Shown: positions 24,272 through 34,688, counted from the first letter of the stretch. The stretch is 64,000 nucleotides of DNA from Bacteroidales bacterium (GCA_016290295.1 JAEETJ010000007.1:32803-96802); one strand, 5' to 3'. Notes: generated by a model not told the origin, from the sequence alone. A program made the numbers and translations.

Positions 24272-25699
24272 ATGAATAACATCATTGCAAGAAACGCTGA
24301 GATAAAAATATTAGAACGTAAATACCGTTCCAATAAATCGGAATTTGTCATGGTCTATGGTCGTCGTCGTATTGGTAAGACTTTTCTTGTAAACAATGTT
24401 TTTTCAGATAGGTTTACGTTCACATTTGTGGGCGCTAGAAAACAAAAGCCGCAAGTTCAGCTGCGACGTTTTGCCGACCAATTGAAAGTCTTCAGCAATT
24501 CCGCATACGCACCCGCACTGGGTTGTTGGGAAGATGCGTTTAAGGAACTACGTATTCTGATAGAACGAAGACCTAAGGAGGAGAAAAAAGTCATTTTCTT
24601 CGATGAAATGCCTTGGATAGATACTCCTCATAGTTCTTTTGTGGAAGCATTGGAATATTTTTGGAATGCTTGGGCAGCCCAGCGTAATGATATTCTTTTT
24701 ATAGCTTGTGGTTCAGCAACATCATGGATGGTAAATAAACTCATCAAGAATCCAGGCGGACTTCACAATAGGATTACCGAGCAGATATATTTACGTCCTT
24801 TTCGTTTGGGTGAATGTGAGGAATATCTTCACAATAACGGATGTTTGTGGGACAAATATACCATTTTGCAATGTTATATGGCAATGGGAGGTGTGCCGTA
24901 TTATATGAGTTTGTTGAATCCAGAACAGAGCCTTGCTCAAAATATCGATTGCTTGTTTTTTAAGAAAAATGCTCCTATGCGCGAGGAGTTTGATGAATTG
25001 TTCAACGCTTTATTCAGCCAAGCGGATAAATATATTGTTGTAGTAAAAGCTCTTGCAGCCAATAGGGAAGGTTTGCTGCGTGCTGAAATCATTGAAAAAA
25101 CAAAAATGTCGGGAGGTAGCTTGACAAAAATTTTGGACAACCTTGAAAGATGCGATTTTATTGAGACATACGCCCATTTCAAGTCATCGGTACGCAATAC
25201 ATTGTATCGTATCAGTGACCCTTATACACTTTTTTACTTCAAGTTCCTGTACCACAAAAATACTAAGAATGAGCATTGGTGGACCAATAATATGCACTCT
25301 CATTCCGTAGAAGCGTGGCAAGGTTTCAGTTTTGAGACCCTTTGCATGGCTCATCTTGAGCAAATCAAACAAAAATTGGGCATTAATGGCATTGCAACAG
25401 AGGTAAGTACATGGAGAAAGACTGGTGAAAAGGTCGATAAAGGCACACAAATAGATTTACTCATTGACCGTTCAGATAGAGTTATCAATCTTTGTGAGAT
25501 GAAATTTTCCAAAGAACCATACCCGATAACAAAGGATTATGAGACGACTTTGCGCAATCGGATGGTTATTTTCAAAGCGGAAACAAAAACAAGAAAAAGC
25601 TTATCTACCACAATGATCACGACATACGGAATTCTTCAAGGAATTCATTCTGGTATTGTACAAAATGAAGTTATAATGGAGGATTTGTTCAAAATTTAA
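24272..25699 (+). CDS. Orphan ATPase, Arch_ATPase plus DUF234 nuclease-like domain
   Basis: The 475-residue protein has a P-loop ATPase domain: YGRRRIGKTFLV (Walker A, residues 29-40), KVIFFDEMPWIDTP (Walker B, about 106-119) and ACGSATSWM (sensor 1). A winged-helix region follows (REGLLRAEIIEKTKMSGGSL), and the tail is a DUF234-type, PD-(D/E)XK-like segment with QIDLLIDRSDRVINLCEMKF (D-x(n)-E-x-K). The family is greatly expanded in archaea and Bacteroidales and its function is unknown; defence or mobile-element roles have been proposed. ATG 24272 is chosen because the frame upstream to 24239 crosses the promoter. It is monocistronic. Related genes lie at 45097 (truncated) and 47264. Confidence 0.85.
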   Translation: MNNIIARNAEIKILERKYRSNKSEFVMVYGRRRIGKTFLVNNVFSDRFTFTFVGARKQKPQVQLRRFADQLKVFSNSAYAPALGCWEDAFKELRILIERRPKEEKKVIFFDEMPWIDTPHSSFVEALEYFWNAWAAQRNDILFIACGSATSWMVNKLIKNPGGLHNRITEQIYLRPFRLGECEEYLHNNGCLWDKYTILQCYMAMGGVPYYMSLLNPEQSLAQNIDCLFFKKNAPMREEFDELFNALFSQADKYIVVVKALAANREGLLRAEIIEKTKMSGGSLTKILDNLERCDFIETYAHFKSSVRNTLYRISDPYTLFYFKFLYHKNTKNEHWWTNNMHSHSVEAWQGFSFETLCMAHLEQIKQKLGINGIATEVSTWRKTGEKVDKGTQIDLLIDRSDRVINLCEMKFSKEPYPITKDYETTLRNRMVIFKAETKTRKSLSTTMITTYGILQGIHSGIVQNEVIMEDLFKI

Positions 25700-25734
25700 G
25701 TTATTCCACCAATCTCCCCTAACCCTCCTCCCCC

Positions 25735-25888
25735 GTCATCCTTTCATCCTGTAATCCCTTCATCCTGTAATCCCTTCATCCCGTAATCCCTTCATCCCGT
25801 AATCCTGTCATCCCGTAATCCTGTAATCCATCATCCCGTAATCCTGTAATCCCTCCCCCCTCTCCCCTCGAGCGTAGCGAGACTCCCC
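25735..25888 (+). repeat. TAATCC words plus one CTCCCCTCGAGC palindrome
   Basis: From 25735 to 25857 the spacer is runs of CATCCCGTAATCCTGTAATC with small variations. At 25862-25888 is a copy of the palindromic CTCCCCTCGAGC...GAGACTCCCC element. Confidence 0.8.
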
Positions 25889-25922
25889 CTAACCTTACTC
25901 TCTTTCCTATAAAAAAATCCAC

Positions 25923-25976
25923 AAAGTTTTAACTATATCGAAAACTTTTCGTATTTTTGCAAAAAGTTTTAATTAT
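25923..25976 (+). promoter_or_regulatory. Promoter with three private repeat sites, second orphan ATPase
   Basis: AAAGTTTTAACTAT (25923-25936) and AAAGTTTTAATTAT (25963-25976) differ at one of 14 bases. GAAAACTTTTC (25940-25950) between them is an inverted copy. The -7 box TATTTTTG is at 25952-25959. The third site covers the predicted transcription start and the ATG, so binding there could repress the gene. Confidence 0.6.
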
Positions 25977-27174
25977 GGAGATAATAAACAGAGAGGAATA
26001 TATTGGCAAAATAAATGCTCAGTTAGGGAAAGGAGAGGCTATTGTGTTGACAGGTCATAGGCGAGCAGGCAAGAGTTGTGTGCTTGAATCTGTTGCCCAA
26101 CGACTGAAAAACAAAGGTCATGTGATATACTTGGATATGGAAGATCCAAATAATGCGGATATCACAACTTTTCGTGAACTACATGATTTTGTCCAAAAAA
26201 ATTCGCAATCCGATACCCAAAACTATTTGTTTATTGATGAGGTGCAGGAAATCAAGCAGTTTGAAAAAACTTTGCGCTTTTTCGTGAAACAGGATAATTT
26301 TGATGTGATTGTGACGGGTAGTAATGCCTCCATGTTGTCGAGTGACATAGCTTCTTCTTTTGCGGGCAGATATAGCCAGGTTCATATCGGCAGTTTGGAC
26401 TACAGCGAGTTTTTGAAATTTTATTCTCTTGAGGATTCAAATGCCGTCTTTTCCCAGTATTTACGATGGGGAGGACTACCGTTTCTGCATCGTATAGCTT
26501 TGACGGATGTTCGTACACGAACGGATTATATAGGCAGTATTTACGATACTATTTTCGTGAAGGATATTGTCCGCCGCCGCCAAATTCGCAATGTGACTTT
26601 TTTAGATAATTTAGCACATTTTATAGCCGATAACAGTGGTAAAATATTTTCAGCCCATAGTATTGCTAAGTATATGAAAGGCATGGATAAATCAGTATCG
26701 GCTAATACGGTGTCTGATTATATGGAGGCTCTGTGTGATACTTATCTGATTGACAAAGTGAAACGATACGACATCAAAGGAAAACAGGTCTTTGAACAGC
26801 AAGAAAAATACTATTTCGAGGATATTGGCATCCGCAATTACTTGTGCAATGATAAGCGCAATACCGACATAGAGAAGATACTTGAAGGTGCTGTTTATCT
26901 GAAGCTCAAGCAGAGTGGATTTGATGTCTATGTTGGGCAGTTGAATGGCAAAGAAGTTGACTTTGTGGCAAAACGAGGCGATGAGGTGCTTTATGTACAG
27001 GTTTCGGTCAGTGTGACTGCCCCTGAAACTTATGAGCGGGAGTTTGGCAATTTGAAACTTATCAGAGACAATTACCCGAAGTATGTCGTCACCATGGATC
27101 CCAATGCCACTTTGATTCATGATTCAGGTATCATTGTCTGTCCTGCCAAGGACTTTATGCAAAAGGACATATAG
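25975..27174 (+). CDS. Orphan ATPase, AAA_14 plus DUF4143
   Basis: The 399-residue protein has VLTGHRRAGKSCVLESVAQR (Walker A, about 23-42), NYLFIDEVQEIKQFEKTLR (Walker B) and DVIVTGSNASMLSSDIASSF. The rest is a DUF4143 domain with a winged-helix part (FSAHSIAKYMKGMDKSVSAN) and a nuclease-like tail GKEVDFVAKRGDEVLYVQVS, where the usual E-x-K has become Q-V-S, so cleavage activity may be lost. Such ATPases are numerous in Bacteroidales and unassigned. A TTG at 25957 is in frame but lies inside the -7 box; ATG 25975 is preferred. The 5' leader would be only about 10 bases. Confidence 0.85.
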   Translation: MEIINREEYIGKINAQLGKGEAIVLTGHRRAGKSCVLESVAQRLKNKGHVIYLDMEDPNNADITTFRELHDFVQKNSQSDTQNYLFIDEVQEIKQFEKTLRFFVKQDNFDVIVTGSNASMLSSDIASSFAGRYSQVHIGSLDYSEFLKFYSLEDSNAVFSQYLRWGGLPFLHRIALTDVRTRTDYIGSIYDTIFVKDIVRRRQIRNVTFLDNLAHFIADNSGKIFSAHSIAKYMKGMDKSVSANTVSDYMEALCDTYLIDKVKRYDIKGKQVFEQQEKYYFEDIGIRNYLCNDKRNTDIEKILEGAVYLKLKQSGFDVYVGQLNGKEVDFVAKRGDEVLYVQVSVSVTAPETYEREFGNLKLIRDNYPKYVVTMDPNATLIHDSGIIVCPAKDFMQKDI

Positions 27175-27180
27175 CGTTAT

Positions 27181-27335
27181 ATAATCCATCATTCCTCTAA
27201 TCTATCATCCTATCATCCCGTAATCCTGTCATCCCGTAATCCTGTCATCCCGTAATCCTGTCATCCCGTAATCCTGTCATCCCGTAATCCTATAATCCCG
27301 TAATCCTGTAACCCCCCATCCCTTCACCCCGTAAT
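27181..27335 (+). repeat. Tandem 16-bp repeat, CCCGTAATCCTGTCAT
   Basis: Between 27217 and 27312 the unit CCCGTAATCCTGTCAT is repeated head to tail six times; the first four copies are exact and the last two end differently. The flanks carry looser copies of the same words. The rest of the 339-bp spacer to 27513 holds the promoter of the large secreted protein. Confidence 0.85.
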
Positions 27336-27428
27336 CCTCCCTCCTTATCAACACTCTCCTGTTGATAACTTCCCCCATTTTGTTCATATTTCCTACGGAA
27401 TTCCAACTTTTTCATCCGTATTTTTCCC

Positions 27429-27436
27429 TAATTTTG
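27429..27436 (+). promoter_or_regulatory. Bacteroidota -7 box (TAATTTTG)
   Basis: TAATTTTG fits TAnnTTTG and lies 77 bp before ATG 27514, leaving an AT-rich leader of about 70 bases. Confidence 0.5.
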
Positions 27437-27513
27437 TACCCTTAATATAAATATATTGTATTAAGTGCAATTATTTGAAAATCAACAATATAAATAATTA
27501 AAATAAAACACGT

Positions 27514-30500
27514 ATGAAAAAACAATTACAAAAATTCATGGCAGCCCTCGCGCTGCTGCTCTTCATGGTGCCGGCAATGGTGACGTGGGGACAAAGCGAA
27601 GTTCTCTCCTACACATTGCAACCAGCTGCTGGAAGCAATAATAATTATGCATCCGCCTGCGATATTACAATTAATAACATTATATGGAATTTGACAGGTA
27701 ATTCTACATTTATACCTTGGCGTATTGGCGGAAAGAGTCTAAACGGTGTGAATAGAGCTTTATATTCTAAGAATGCAATACCAGAAAATATTAGCAAAAT
27801 TGAAGTTACACACGGCGAAGCAAATGGCATTACCGTCAATTCATGGACTGTTATCGTTGCTTTAGATGCTAGTTTTAATAATGTCGTCAGTACTTTGACT
27901 CCTACTTTTGCTGCAAATACAACAACAACAATCAACAGACCTGTTGGAGCAGATTGGAGCAATTGTTATTATAAATTCGTTTATAATGTTAAAGTCACTA
28001 ATAATAGCAATAAATTCGTGGAATTTATCCAAGCTAAGTTCTATAAAGAAGCTGGCGGTGACACCCCTCAACCCACCACTTACACTGTAACTTTGGTTGA
28101 CGACAACACTACTTTGACCCAATCTTCATCCGGTTCAAGCGTAACACTTCCTTCTCGCAGTTCAATTGGTGACTACACATTTGCCGGTTGGTCTGGAACT
28201 AATGTTCCAACTGAAACTACAACCGCTCCAACAACTATCATTCCTGCAGGCAGCTATATCCCCACAAATGACATTACACTTTATCCTGTATATACTCGCA
28301 CAGAAAATGGCGAATCGACCACAGAATGGCGTCTTACAGAACTCAATAATGTAACCGCTGGTGTTTATGCCTTATTGACTAAGGATGGCCATGCTTTTAA
28401 TGGCAATATTTCAAATGGTCATGGACAAGTAACAACTGATGCATTTTCCTTTACCAATAATGTAGCCACAACAACACCGACTGGAGTTTGTGAGATTACT
28501 TTTGAAAGTGCTTCTGGAGGATTTAAGATGTATAATGCTAATAATGGTTATTTATATGCATCTGCCGCCTCATCTGGTAAGTTGGCTTGGCATAATTCAG
28601 AAAGTAGTTATTGGTCTTATGCTTCCAGTAACTGGAAATACAACAGCAATAATGCTTATTTGCGTTCATACAACAACAATTCCATCAGAACTTATGGCCA
28701 GAATAATGGCGATGTTTTAAAACTTGCAAAAAAAGTTGAGGTGTCAAATAGTATAACATATTACTGGAGCACTCCCTCTGTTTCTGAAGATCCTTCCATC
28801 GTCGCCTCTAATGTCGAAATTGCATACGATGCCACCAGCGGCAATATTGCTTATACCATTAACCATGAGCCTACTCCCGCTGGTACGCTGATGGCAAATA
28901 CCACCGCCAATTGGCTTACACTTGGTACAGTTACATCATCAGAGGTTCCTTTTACCTGCACAGCCAATGATGAATATGAGCCTCGCACAGCTTCTGTCAC
29001 ATTGACATACACATACAACACCACTGAAACTGTAACAAAAACCATAACTGTTACACAGGCCGCCAACCCTAATAGTCCTGGCACCCAGAACAATCCATAC
29101 ACCGTAGCCCAGGCCCGTGCCGCTATCGATGCCGAAACGGGTATTCAAGGTGTGTATGCAGTGGGTATTGTGTCACAGATCGTGACGGAATACAGCACAC
29201 AGTATAGTAATATCACCTTTGATATGGTTGATGAAGAAGGTGCTTCAGTTTCTTTGCGAGCCTATCGTTGTGTTGGTGATGATGCGGAAAATGTCACTGT
29301 TGGCGATGTTGCTGTGGTTTATGGTAATTTGACAAAATACCAATCTACATATGAATTTGCACAAGGTTGCACTTTAGTTTCTTTGACGCATAACACCACC
29401 ATTATTGCTGACGATGTGACTATTGCCGACGATGCTACATCAGGCTCTATTACATATACCATTAACAACCCGCAGGCGAACGGCACGATGAGTGTCACCA
29501 CTACTTCAGACTGGTTGACTTTAGGTAACAACTCTGACAGCCCTATCGCTTTCACCTGTTCAGCTAATACATCATTTACTGCTCGTACTGCTACGATTAC
29601 ACTTACTTATACCTATAATAACGGGAACGATAGTAAAATCAAGGTGGTGACTGTTACTCAAAATGGCAATATGTATGACAATATTTCTGACATTACAGGA
29701 GTTGGATCCAACTACAGTGTTAGAGGTACTGTTGTGGCCACCAACAACAAAGGTTTCGTTATGGGTGATGGTACGGGATATGTGTACTATTATAAAAATG
29801 ATGCCGTGACACAATCAGTTGGTGATATGGTGGCTGTTTCAGGAACCACAGGATCTTACGGCCATATCATTCAATTTACCAATGCGGCTACGGTGTCCGA
29901 GGCAATGACCTCCAACTACAATAATACTCCTGTTGCCACTGTCATTACCGAGGTCCCAGATTATACCGAAGGCTATCATCTGAGCACATATCTGCAGTTT
30001 GAAGGTGAGTTGACTAAATCAAATAACAACTACTTTATTACGCTTGGTGAAGATCAAATTCAGATTTCTTATCCTACTACGACACAAGGAACTGATTTGA
30101 CTGCTTTGGATGGCCACACGGTTCTTGTGAAGGGATACTTCACAGGTATCAATAATAGCAGTAAATTTACTGTTATGCTGGAAAGTGTTGAGGAAGTAGT
30201 GGTGCCTTCCGTCACCGTCACCCCTGCCACAATCAATGCTCCTTTTGCTGGTGCAGAAGGCACCCTGGCTCTGACCTACGAAAACATCGAAGAATTCATC
30301 AGTTTCGATTACTATTTCTGCGATGATGAAGGCGAAGAACTCGAAGATACTGATCCCAACTATCCTGATTGGATTGTTGCAGAGATTCAAGACAATGATG
30401 ATACTTATTCTTTGGAATACATCATCGTGGAAAATTGGGAAGCTGCTCGTACGGCTTATTTCAAAGTTTATACGTACGTAGAGAATGGTGATGATTTGGA

Positions 30501-33456
30501 AGAAGTTTATGCCATCGTTACGGTCAACCAAGAAGAATATGTGGCTCCCACATACGCAGCATTGCCCTTCTCATTCAATGGCGTAAGAGATGACATCGAA
30601 ACCACTGACGGTCTCTATCAGGATGGCCTTGGCACGGATTACAATGCAACGACTAATCCTAATACACAACTGAAATTTGACGGTACTGGCGACTGGCTGG
30701 TGCTCCAATTCAGCGAGCGTCCTGGCACCCTTACTTTCGACATCAAGGGCAATAGCTTCAGTGGCGGTACTTTCACGGTGCAGACTTCTGAAGATGGTGA
30801 TACTTACTCCGATTTGGCCACATACACCGAACTTGGCGATGCTGACACCAAGACCTTCGACAATTTGGGTGAAAACGTTCGCTACATCAAGTGGATTTAT
30901 ACCAATAAAGCCACTGGCAATGTCGGTTTGGGTAATATTGCACTTGCTGAATACGTAGCTCCTATTCCTTCCATCACCGTCAATCCTTCTACGATCAATG
31001 TGGATGCTGAAGAGCATGATGGCACCTTGGGAATCACCTATGCCAATTTGACAATTGCTGATATGACGGATTTCGGTGTTCAGTACTATGATGCCCAAGG
31101 CGAAGAAACTACAATACCCGACTGGATTGAAATATTGGTAGCTGAGCAAGATCCTCAAATAGGTGAAGGATACGTGGTGTCTTATTACATGATAGAAAAC
31201 GAAGGCGAAGCCCGCACGGCGTATTTTAAGGTGTTCGCCGCTGGTGACGAAGATTTTGTCTACTCCAATCTTGTCACTATCAACCAAGCCGCTCCTGTGG
31301 TTCCTCCGACTCCTGGCAATTGGGTGCTGACCGACCTCGCAGACCTCACCGAGGATGATGTTTTCGTCATCGTGGGTACCTATGAGGATATGGAGCATGA
31401 TTCGTATGCTATGTCGAACGATAATGGCGCATCAACTGCTCCTGAAGCAGTGAGCGTTACCATAGTTGACAACACCTTGTCTGAAGAACCTGATGCCAAC
31501 ATCCAGTGGAATCTTGGCATTACGGATGATAGTTACATTTTCTATCCTAATGGCACTACAGACACCTGGTTGTATTGCACCAACACAAACAATGGTGTTC
31601 GCGTGGGAACTAATGACAACAAGGTTTTCTATATAAATAGTGAAAGTGGTTATCTTGTGAACGATGCTACCAGCCGTTATATTGGTATCTATAATACTCA
31701 AGACTGGAGATGCTATACCAGCATTAACTCCAACATCGAGAACCAGACCTTCGCTTTCTACAAGAAAGTTGTGGCCAGCGTACAGTACACCGTAACTCTT
31801 AATGCGGGCAATGGCACATGTGCAAAAGACACCATGTACCGCTCCTCCACATTTGAACTGCCGACAGCAACGTCAAGCTGCGAGGCTTACACGCTAGCAG
31901 GCTGGGCATCTTCACTTGTGGGCACAACTGAATCCGCCCCTGTGAACATGTACACAGGCACCTACACTCCGACAGAAGATGCCGTGTTGTATGCAGTATA
32001 TACGAATGGAACTGAATGGAGTAGTTATCCAACCTGCGAAGCAAATACAATGACCATTCCCTACTTCAACGATTTTGAGGATGAAGCACCCGACTATGTG
32101 CCGGGCAGCTACGGCAATGGCAGAACCTACACGAAACCAGCCGGCTGGACGATAGTGAGCCAGACACCTCCCACGACCCGCCGTGCAATACCCCAGGTAT
32201 TTTATGAACAATCATATGCACATAGTGGATACTTCAGTCTTCGTCTTGATTCATCTGCTGTTACTGCGATGCCAATGCTTCCTGATAACGTAGATGTGAG
32301 CCAACTGAAGATGGAATTATATGTAAGACAACCATATGTAGAGCCTTATTTGGAGATTGGTGTAATGACGGATTTGAGTAATCCAAATAGTTTTACCTCT
32401 GTTAAAACTATAAGCACAGCTCCTTCTACAATGGAACACTGGTTTGTGGAATTTAGCAATTATGAAAATGTTGTTGGCGAACATCATTATATTGTTTTTA
32501 AGAATATTGGAGAGGATAACCGTAGTATCAACCAAATTGACGATATCAAAATCTATATAGAGGATGCATGCGAGATACAAACGACAGATCTTCCGTACAT
32601 GGAGAACTTTGATGGTATCACGGAAGAGACCACGGAACGGACGGGAGTACAACCAGAGTGCTGGGTGGTGGCCCATCAGTATGTAAGGTTGTCCTCAACG
32701 TCAAAGCCTCAGCTTTTCCATGCAAGAACATATGCTACCAGTGGCGACTACACACTTCGTATGGAAGGCCGTTGCATTTATGCGATGCCAAAGTTATCAG
32801 ATGAAATAGACATAAGCAGTCTTCAGATGGAGTTGAATGTTCGTCAGCCATACAGCAGCCAGCAACTTGAGGTCGGAGTGATGTCAGACATCAATGATGC
32901 CAATACATTTGTTCCAGTATATGTGATAAATACAACTCCCAGTACTATGGAACACTTCACAATTAATTTTAACAGAGCGGAAATACAGAATGAGATATCA
33001 GGTAGTCATTACATAGCGTTCAGAAATTCCATGGTTGACGGAAACACTGGAGACAAGAGTATTAGTTTAATTGACGACATCACCCTCTCTCTGATTAGCA
33101 ATGAGAACACAGAACCTGAGACCGAAGTGGCACAGAACCAGTCTGCCAATACCGAGAATACCGAGTTTGACAACAACAGCGCAAACAGTGAGGAACCCTT
33201 CAACGCTCCGAACGCTATCAGCAACTTCAATGCCGCTCAGCTGAGCCTGTACCCGAACCCGACAAGCGGCAAGGTAACCTTGGTGGCTGATGAGGTGACA
33301 ATGGTAGAGGTATACAGCCAGATTGGTAGCAAGGTGGCGACCTTCACCATGAACAATGAGCGTGTCATCGACTTAGGCAACCTGCCGAAGGGCGTTTACA
33401 TCTTGCGTGTAACTATGCCTCAGGGTGTAGCCATCCGCAAAGTGGTGAAGAACTAA
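27514..33456 (+). CDS. 1980-residue secreted multidomain protein with T9SS sorting signal
   Basis: A signal peptide (FMAALALLLFMVPAMVTWGQ) opens the protein. Recognisable parts: an InlB-like repeat (about residues 190-255, FAGWSGT), a BACON-like Ig domain (about 430-515, ANWLTLGTVTSSEVPFTC), an OB-fold segment (about 525-625), a second BACON-like domain (about 630-715), another OB-fold part (VRGTVVATNNKGFVMGDGTG), two further Ig-like modules beginning SVTVTPATINAPF and SITVNPSTINVD, a second InlB-like stretch, and two homologous jelly-roll/MAM-like modules near 1515-1690 and 1690-1860 (each with VRQPY and TPSTMEH-type blocks). It ends with LSLYPNPTSGKVTLVADEVT and a KGVYILRV block, a type A sorting domain for type IX secretion. 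It is probably a surface adhesin or glycan-binding protein. No catalytic domain is seen. Confidence 0.85.
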   Translation: MKKQLQKFMAALALLLFMVPAMVTWGQSEVLSYTLQPAAGSNNNYASACDITINNIIWNLTGNSTFIPWRIGGKSLNGVNRALYSKNAIPENISKIEVTHGEANGITVNSWTVIVALDASFNNVVSTLTPTFAANTTTTINRPVGADWSNCYYKFVYNVKVTNNSNKFVEFIQAKFYKEAGGDTPQPTTYTVTLVDDNTTLTQSSSGSSVTLPSRSSIGDYTFAGWSGTNVPTETTTAPTTIIPAGSYIPTNDITLYPVYTRTENGESTTEWRLTELNNVTAGVYALLTKDGHAFNGNISNGHGQVTTDAFSFTNNVATTTPTGVCEITFESASGGFKMYNANNGYLYASAASSGKLAWHNSESSYWSYASSNWKYNSNNAYLRSYNNNSIRTYGQNNGDVLKLAKKVEVSNSITYYWSTPSVSEDPSIVASNVEIAYDATSGNIAYTINHEPTPAGTLMANTTANWLTLGTVTSSEVPFTCTANDEYEPRTASVTLTYTYNTTETVTKTITVTQAANPNSPGTQNNPYTVAQARAAIDAETGIQGVYAVGIVSQIVTEYSTQYSNITFDMVDEEGASVSLRAYRCVGDDAENVTVGDVAVVYGNLTKYQSTYEFAQGCTLVSLTHNTTIIADDVTIADDATSGSITYTINNPQANGTMSVTTTSDWLTLGNNSDSPIAFTCSANTSFTARTATITLTYTYNNGNDSKIKVVTVTQNGNMYDNISDITGVGSNYSVRGTVVATNNKGFVMGDGTGYVYYYKNDAVTQSVGDMVAVSGTTGSYGHIIQFTNAATVSEAMTSNYNNTPVATVITEVPDYTEGYHLSTYLQFEGELTKSNNNYFITLGEDQIQISYPTTTQGTDLTALDGHTVLVKGYFTGINNSSKFTVMLESVEEVVVPSVTVTPATINAPFAGAEGTLALTYENIEEFISFDYYFCDDEGEELEDTDPNYPDWIVAEIQDNDDTYSLEYIIVENWEAARTAYFKVYTYVENGDDLEEVYAIVTVNQEEYVAPTYAALPFSFNGVRDDIETTDGLYQDGLGTDYNATTNPNTQLKFDGTGDWLVLQFSERPGTLTFDIKGNSFSGGTFTVQTSEDGDTYSDLATYTELGDADTKTFDNLGENVRYIKWIYTNKATGNVGLGNIALAEYVAPIPSITVNPSTINVDAEEHDGTLGITYANLTIADMTDFGVQYYDAQGEETTIPDWIEILVAEQDPQIGEGYVVSYYMIENEGEARTAYFKVFAAGDEDFVYSNLVTINQAAPVVPPTPGNWVLTDLADLTEDDVFVIVGTYEDMEHDSYAMSNDNGASTAPEAVSVTIVDNTLSEEPDANIQWNLGITDDSYIFYPNGTTDTWLYCTNTNNGVRVGTNDNKVFYINSESGYLVNDATSRYIGIYNTQDWRCYTSINSNIENQTFAFYKKVVASVQYTVTLNAGNGTCAKDTMYRSSTFELPTATSSCEAYTLAGWASSLVGTTESAPVNMYTGTYTPTEDAVLYAVYTNGTEWSSYPTCEANTMTIPYFNDFEDEAPDYVPGSYGNGRTYTKPAGWTIVSQTPPTTRRAIPQVFYEQSYAHSGYFSLRLDSSAVTAMPMLPDNVDVSQLKMELYVRQPYVEPYLEIGVMTDLSNPNSFTSVKTISTAPSTMEHWFVEFSNYENVVGEHHYIVFKNIGEDNRSINQIDDIKIYIEDACEIQTTDLPYMENFDGITEETTERTGVQPECWVVAHQYVRLSSTSKPQLFHARTYATSGDYTLRMEGRCIYAMPKLSDEIDISSLQMELNVRQPYSSQQLEVGVMSDINDANTFVPVYVINTTPSTMEHFTINFNRAEIQNEISGSHYIAFRNSMVDGNTGDKSISLIDDITLSLISNENTEPETEVAQNQSANTENTEFDNNSANSEEPFNAPNAISNFNAAQLSLYPNPTSGKVTLVADEVTMVEVYSQIGSKVATFTMNNERVIDLGNLPKGVYILRVTMPQGVAIRKVVKN

Positions 33457-33477
33457 ATTTGAAATGTTGAAGAAAGT

Positions 33478-34665
33478 ATGTTAGAATCATTCCTTATAGC
33501 GCTCCTCTGTGCAGGATTAGCAGCCCTGACAGCTGTCTTCTTGAATCCGCTCATCGTGTATGTGGCGTACAAGAAGAATATCCTGGACAAGCCCAACTTC
33601 CGGAAACTGCAAAAGCGACCGGTACCCGTGCTGGGGGGTATGAGCGTCTATATGGCAATGCTGATAGGTATGGCCGCAGGCAATTTCTTTTATCCTGCCG
33701 GTGAGCTTTTTATCGCCTTTGTGGCCATATCTATCATGTTTTATGTGGGACTGCTGGACGATATCGTCGGCTTGTCGGCAGTATCGAAGTTTATCTTCCA
33801 AATCGCGGTCATAAGCTTCCTGTGGTTCTTCGGCTACCGTTTGGACAACCTGCACGGACTGTTCGGCATCTACCAGCTGCCGCAGTGGTGCAGCTACCTG
33901 CTCTCGTTGATTGCGGGAGTCGGTCTGCTGAATGCGCTGAATATGATCGACGGGGTGGACGGCTTGGCCTCGGGCTTGGGAATTTTCACCTGCACCCTTT
34001 GCGGCCTTTTCTTTGTCCGCCACGGCAATCCGCTGATGGCCCTCGTCGCCGTAGTGGTCGTGGGTTCTTTAATCCCTTTCTTTATCTGCAATGTCTTCAG
34101 CCACAAATACAAGATGTTTATCGGGGATTCAGGCTCCCTGATTTTAGGCACTGTGGCCTACTTGTTCTGTTGCGAGATGTTGAAAGCCAAAACGTATTAT
34201 CCCTTGGATAATTACATGATCAGTATGCTGCTGACCATATACGCCATTCCGGTTTTCGACACCCTGCGCGTGATGGGGGTGCGTATCTTTCATAAGACCT
34301 CACCCTTTAAGGCGGATAAAAAACACTTGCACCATATCTTTGTTTCCCTTGGCATGCCACACTTTGCCATCACCTTCACCATTTTGCTGCTGGCAGTAGC
34401 TATCCTGGTGGTTAATTACCTGTTCACTTGGTGTAAGTGGAGTCCCAGCTGGCATCTGGTGGTAACCCTATTGGTGGATATCCTCTTTGTATGGGGTGCC
34501 TATATTGTATTGCGCTATATAGAGCTGCATCATCCCAATACCTTCTTCCGACTGCGGGCACATTCCAGACTCCGCATGGCGAAACCTATCCGCTACTATA
34601 ATGCTTTCCAAAGCTATCTGGATGGTAAGCTAATGCGGAGGTTCAGAAAAAGAAAGCACGATTAA
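33478..34665 (+). CDS. Undecaprenyl-phosphate GlcNAc-1-phosphate transferase (WecA/TagO-like)
   Basis: The 395-residue polytopic membrane protein has the family motifs: KRPVPVLGGMSVYMAM, VGLLDDIVGLSAVSKF (the D-D pair), NMIDGVDGLASGLGIF, FIGDSGSLILGTVAY, and DKKHLHHIFVSLGM. It transfers GlcNAc-1-P or a related HexNAc-1-P from UDP to undecaprenyl phosphate at the cytoplasmic face. It follows the large secreted protein after 21 bp, so the two might be co-transcribed, but its function links it to the glycan locus. T9SS cargo is often anchored to A-LPS, whose synthesis such an enzyme could begin; that link is speculative here. Confidence 0.9.
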   Translation: MLESFLIALLCAGLAALTAVFLNPLIVYVAYKKNILDKPNFRKLQKRPVPVLGGMSVYMAMLIGMAAGNFFYPAGELFIAFVAISIMFYVGLLDDIVGLSAVSKFIFQIAVISFLWFFGYRLDNLHGLFGIYQLPQWCSYLLSLIAGVGLLNALNMIDGVDGLASGLGIFTCTLCGLFFVRHGNPLMALVAVVVVGSLIPFFICNVFSHKYKMFIGDSGSLILGTVAYLFCCEMLKAKTYYPLDNYMISMLLTIYAIPVFDTLRVMGVRIFHKTSPFKADKKHLHHIFVSLGMPHFAITFTILLLAVAILVVNYLFTWCKWSPSWHLVVTLLVDILFVWGAYIVLRYIELHHPNTFFRLRAHSRLRMAKPIRYYNAFQSYLDGKLMRRFRKRKHD

Positions 34666-34680
34666 TTGGCAAATTTTTCG

Positions 34681-34688
34681 TATTTTTG
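34681..34688 (+). promoter_or_regulatory. Bacteroidota -7 box (TATTTTTG)
   Basis: TATTTTTG sits 52 bp before the DUF3575 gene and 15 bp after the preceding stop. A TTGG at 34666-34670 region is the only -33 candidate. Confidence 0.55.

Noticed and set aside
27217..27312. CRISPR array
   Set aside because: The units are contiguous 16-bp repeats without spacers, and no cas genes are nearby apart from a Cas2-like small protein with a PIN partner, which is not part of an adaptation module.
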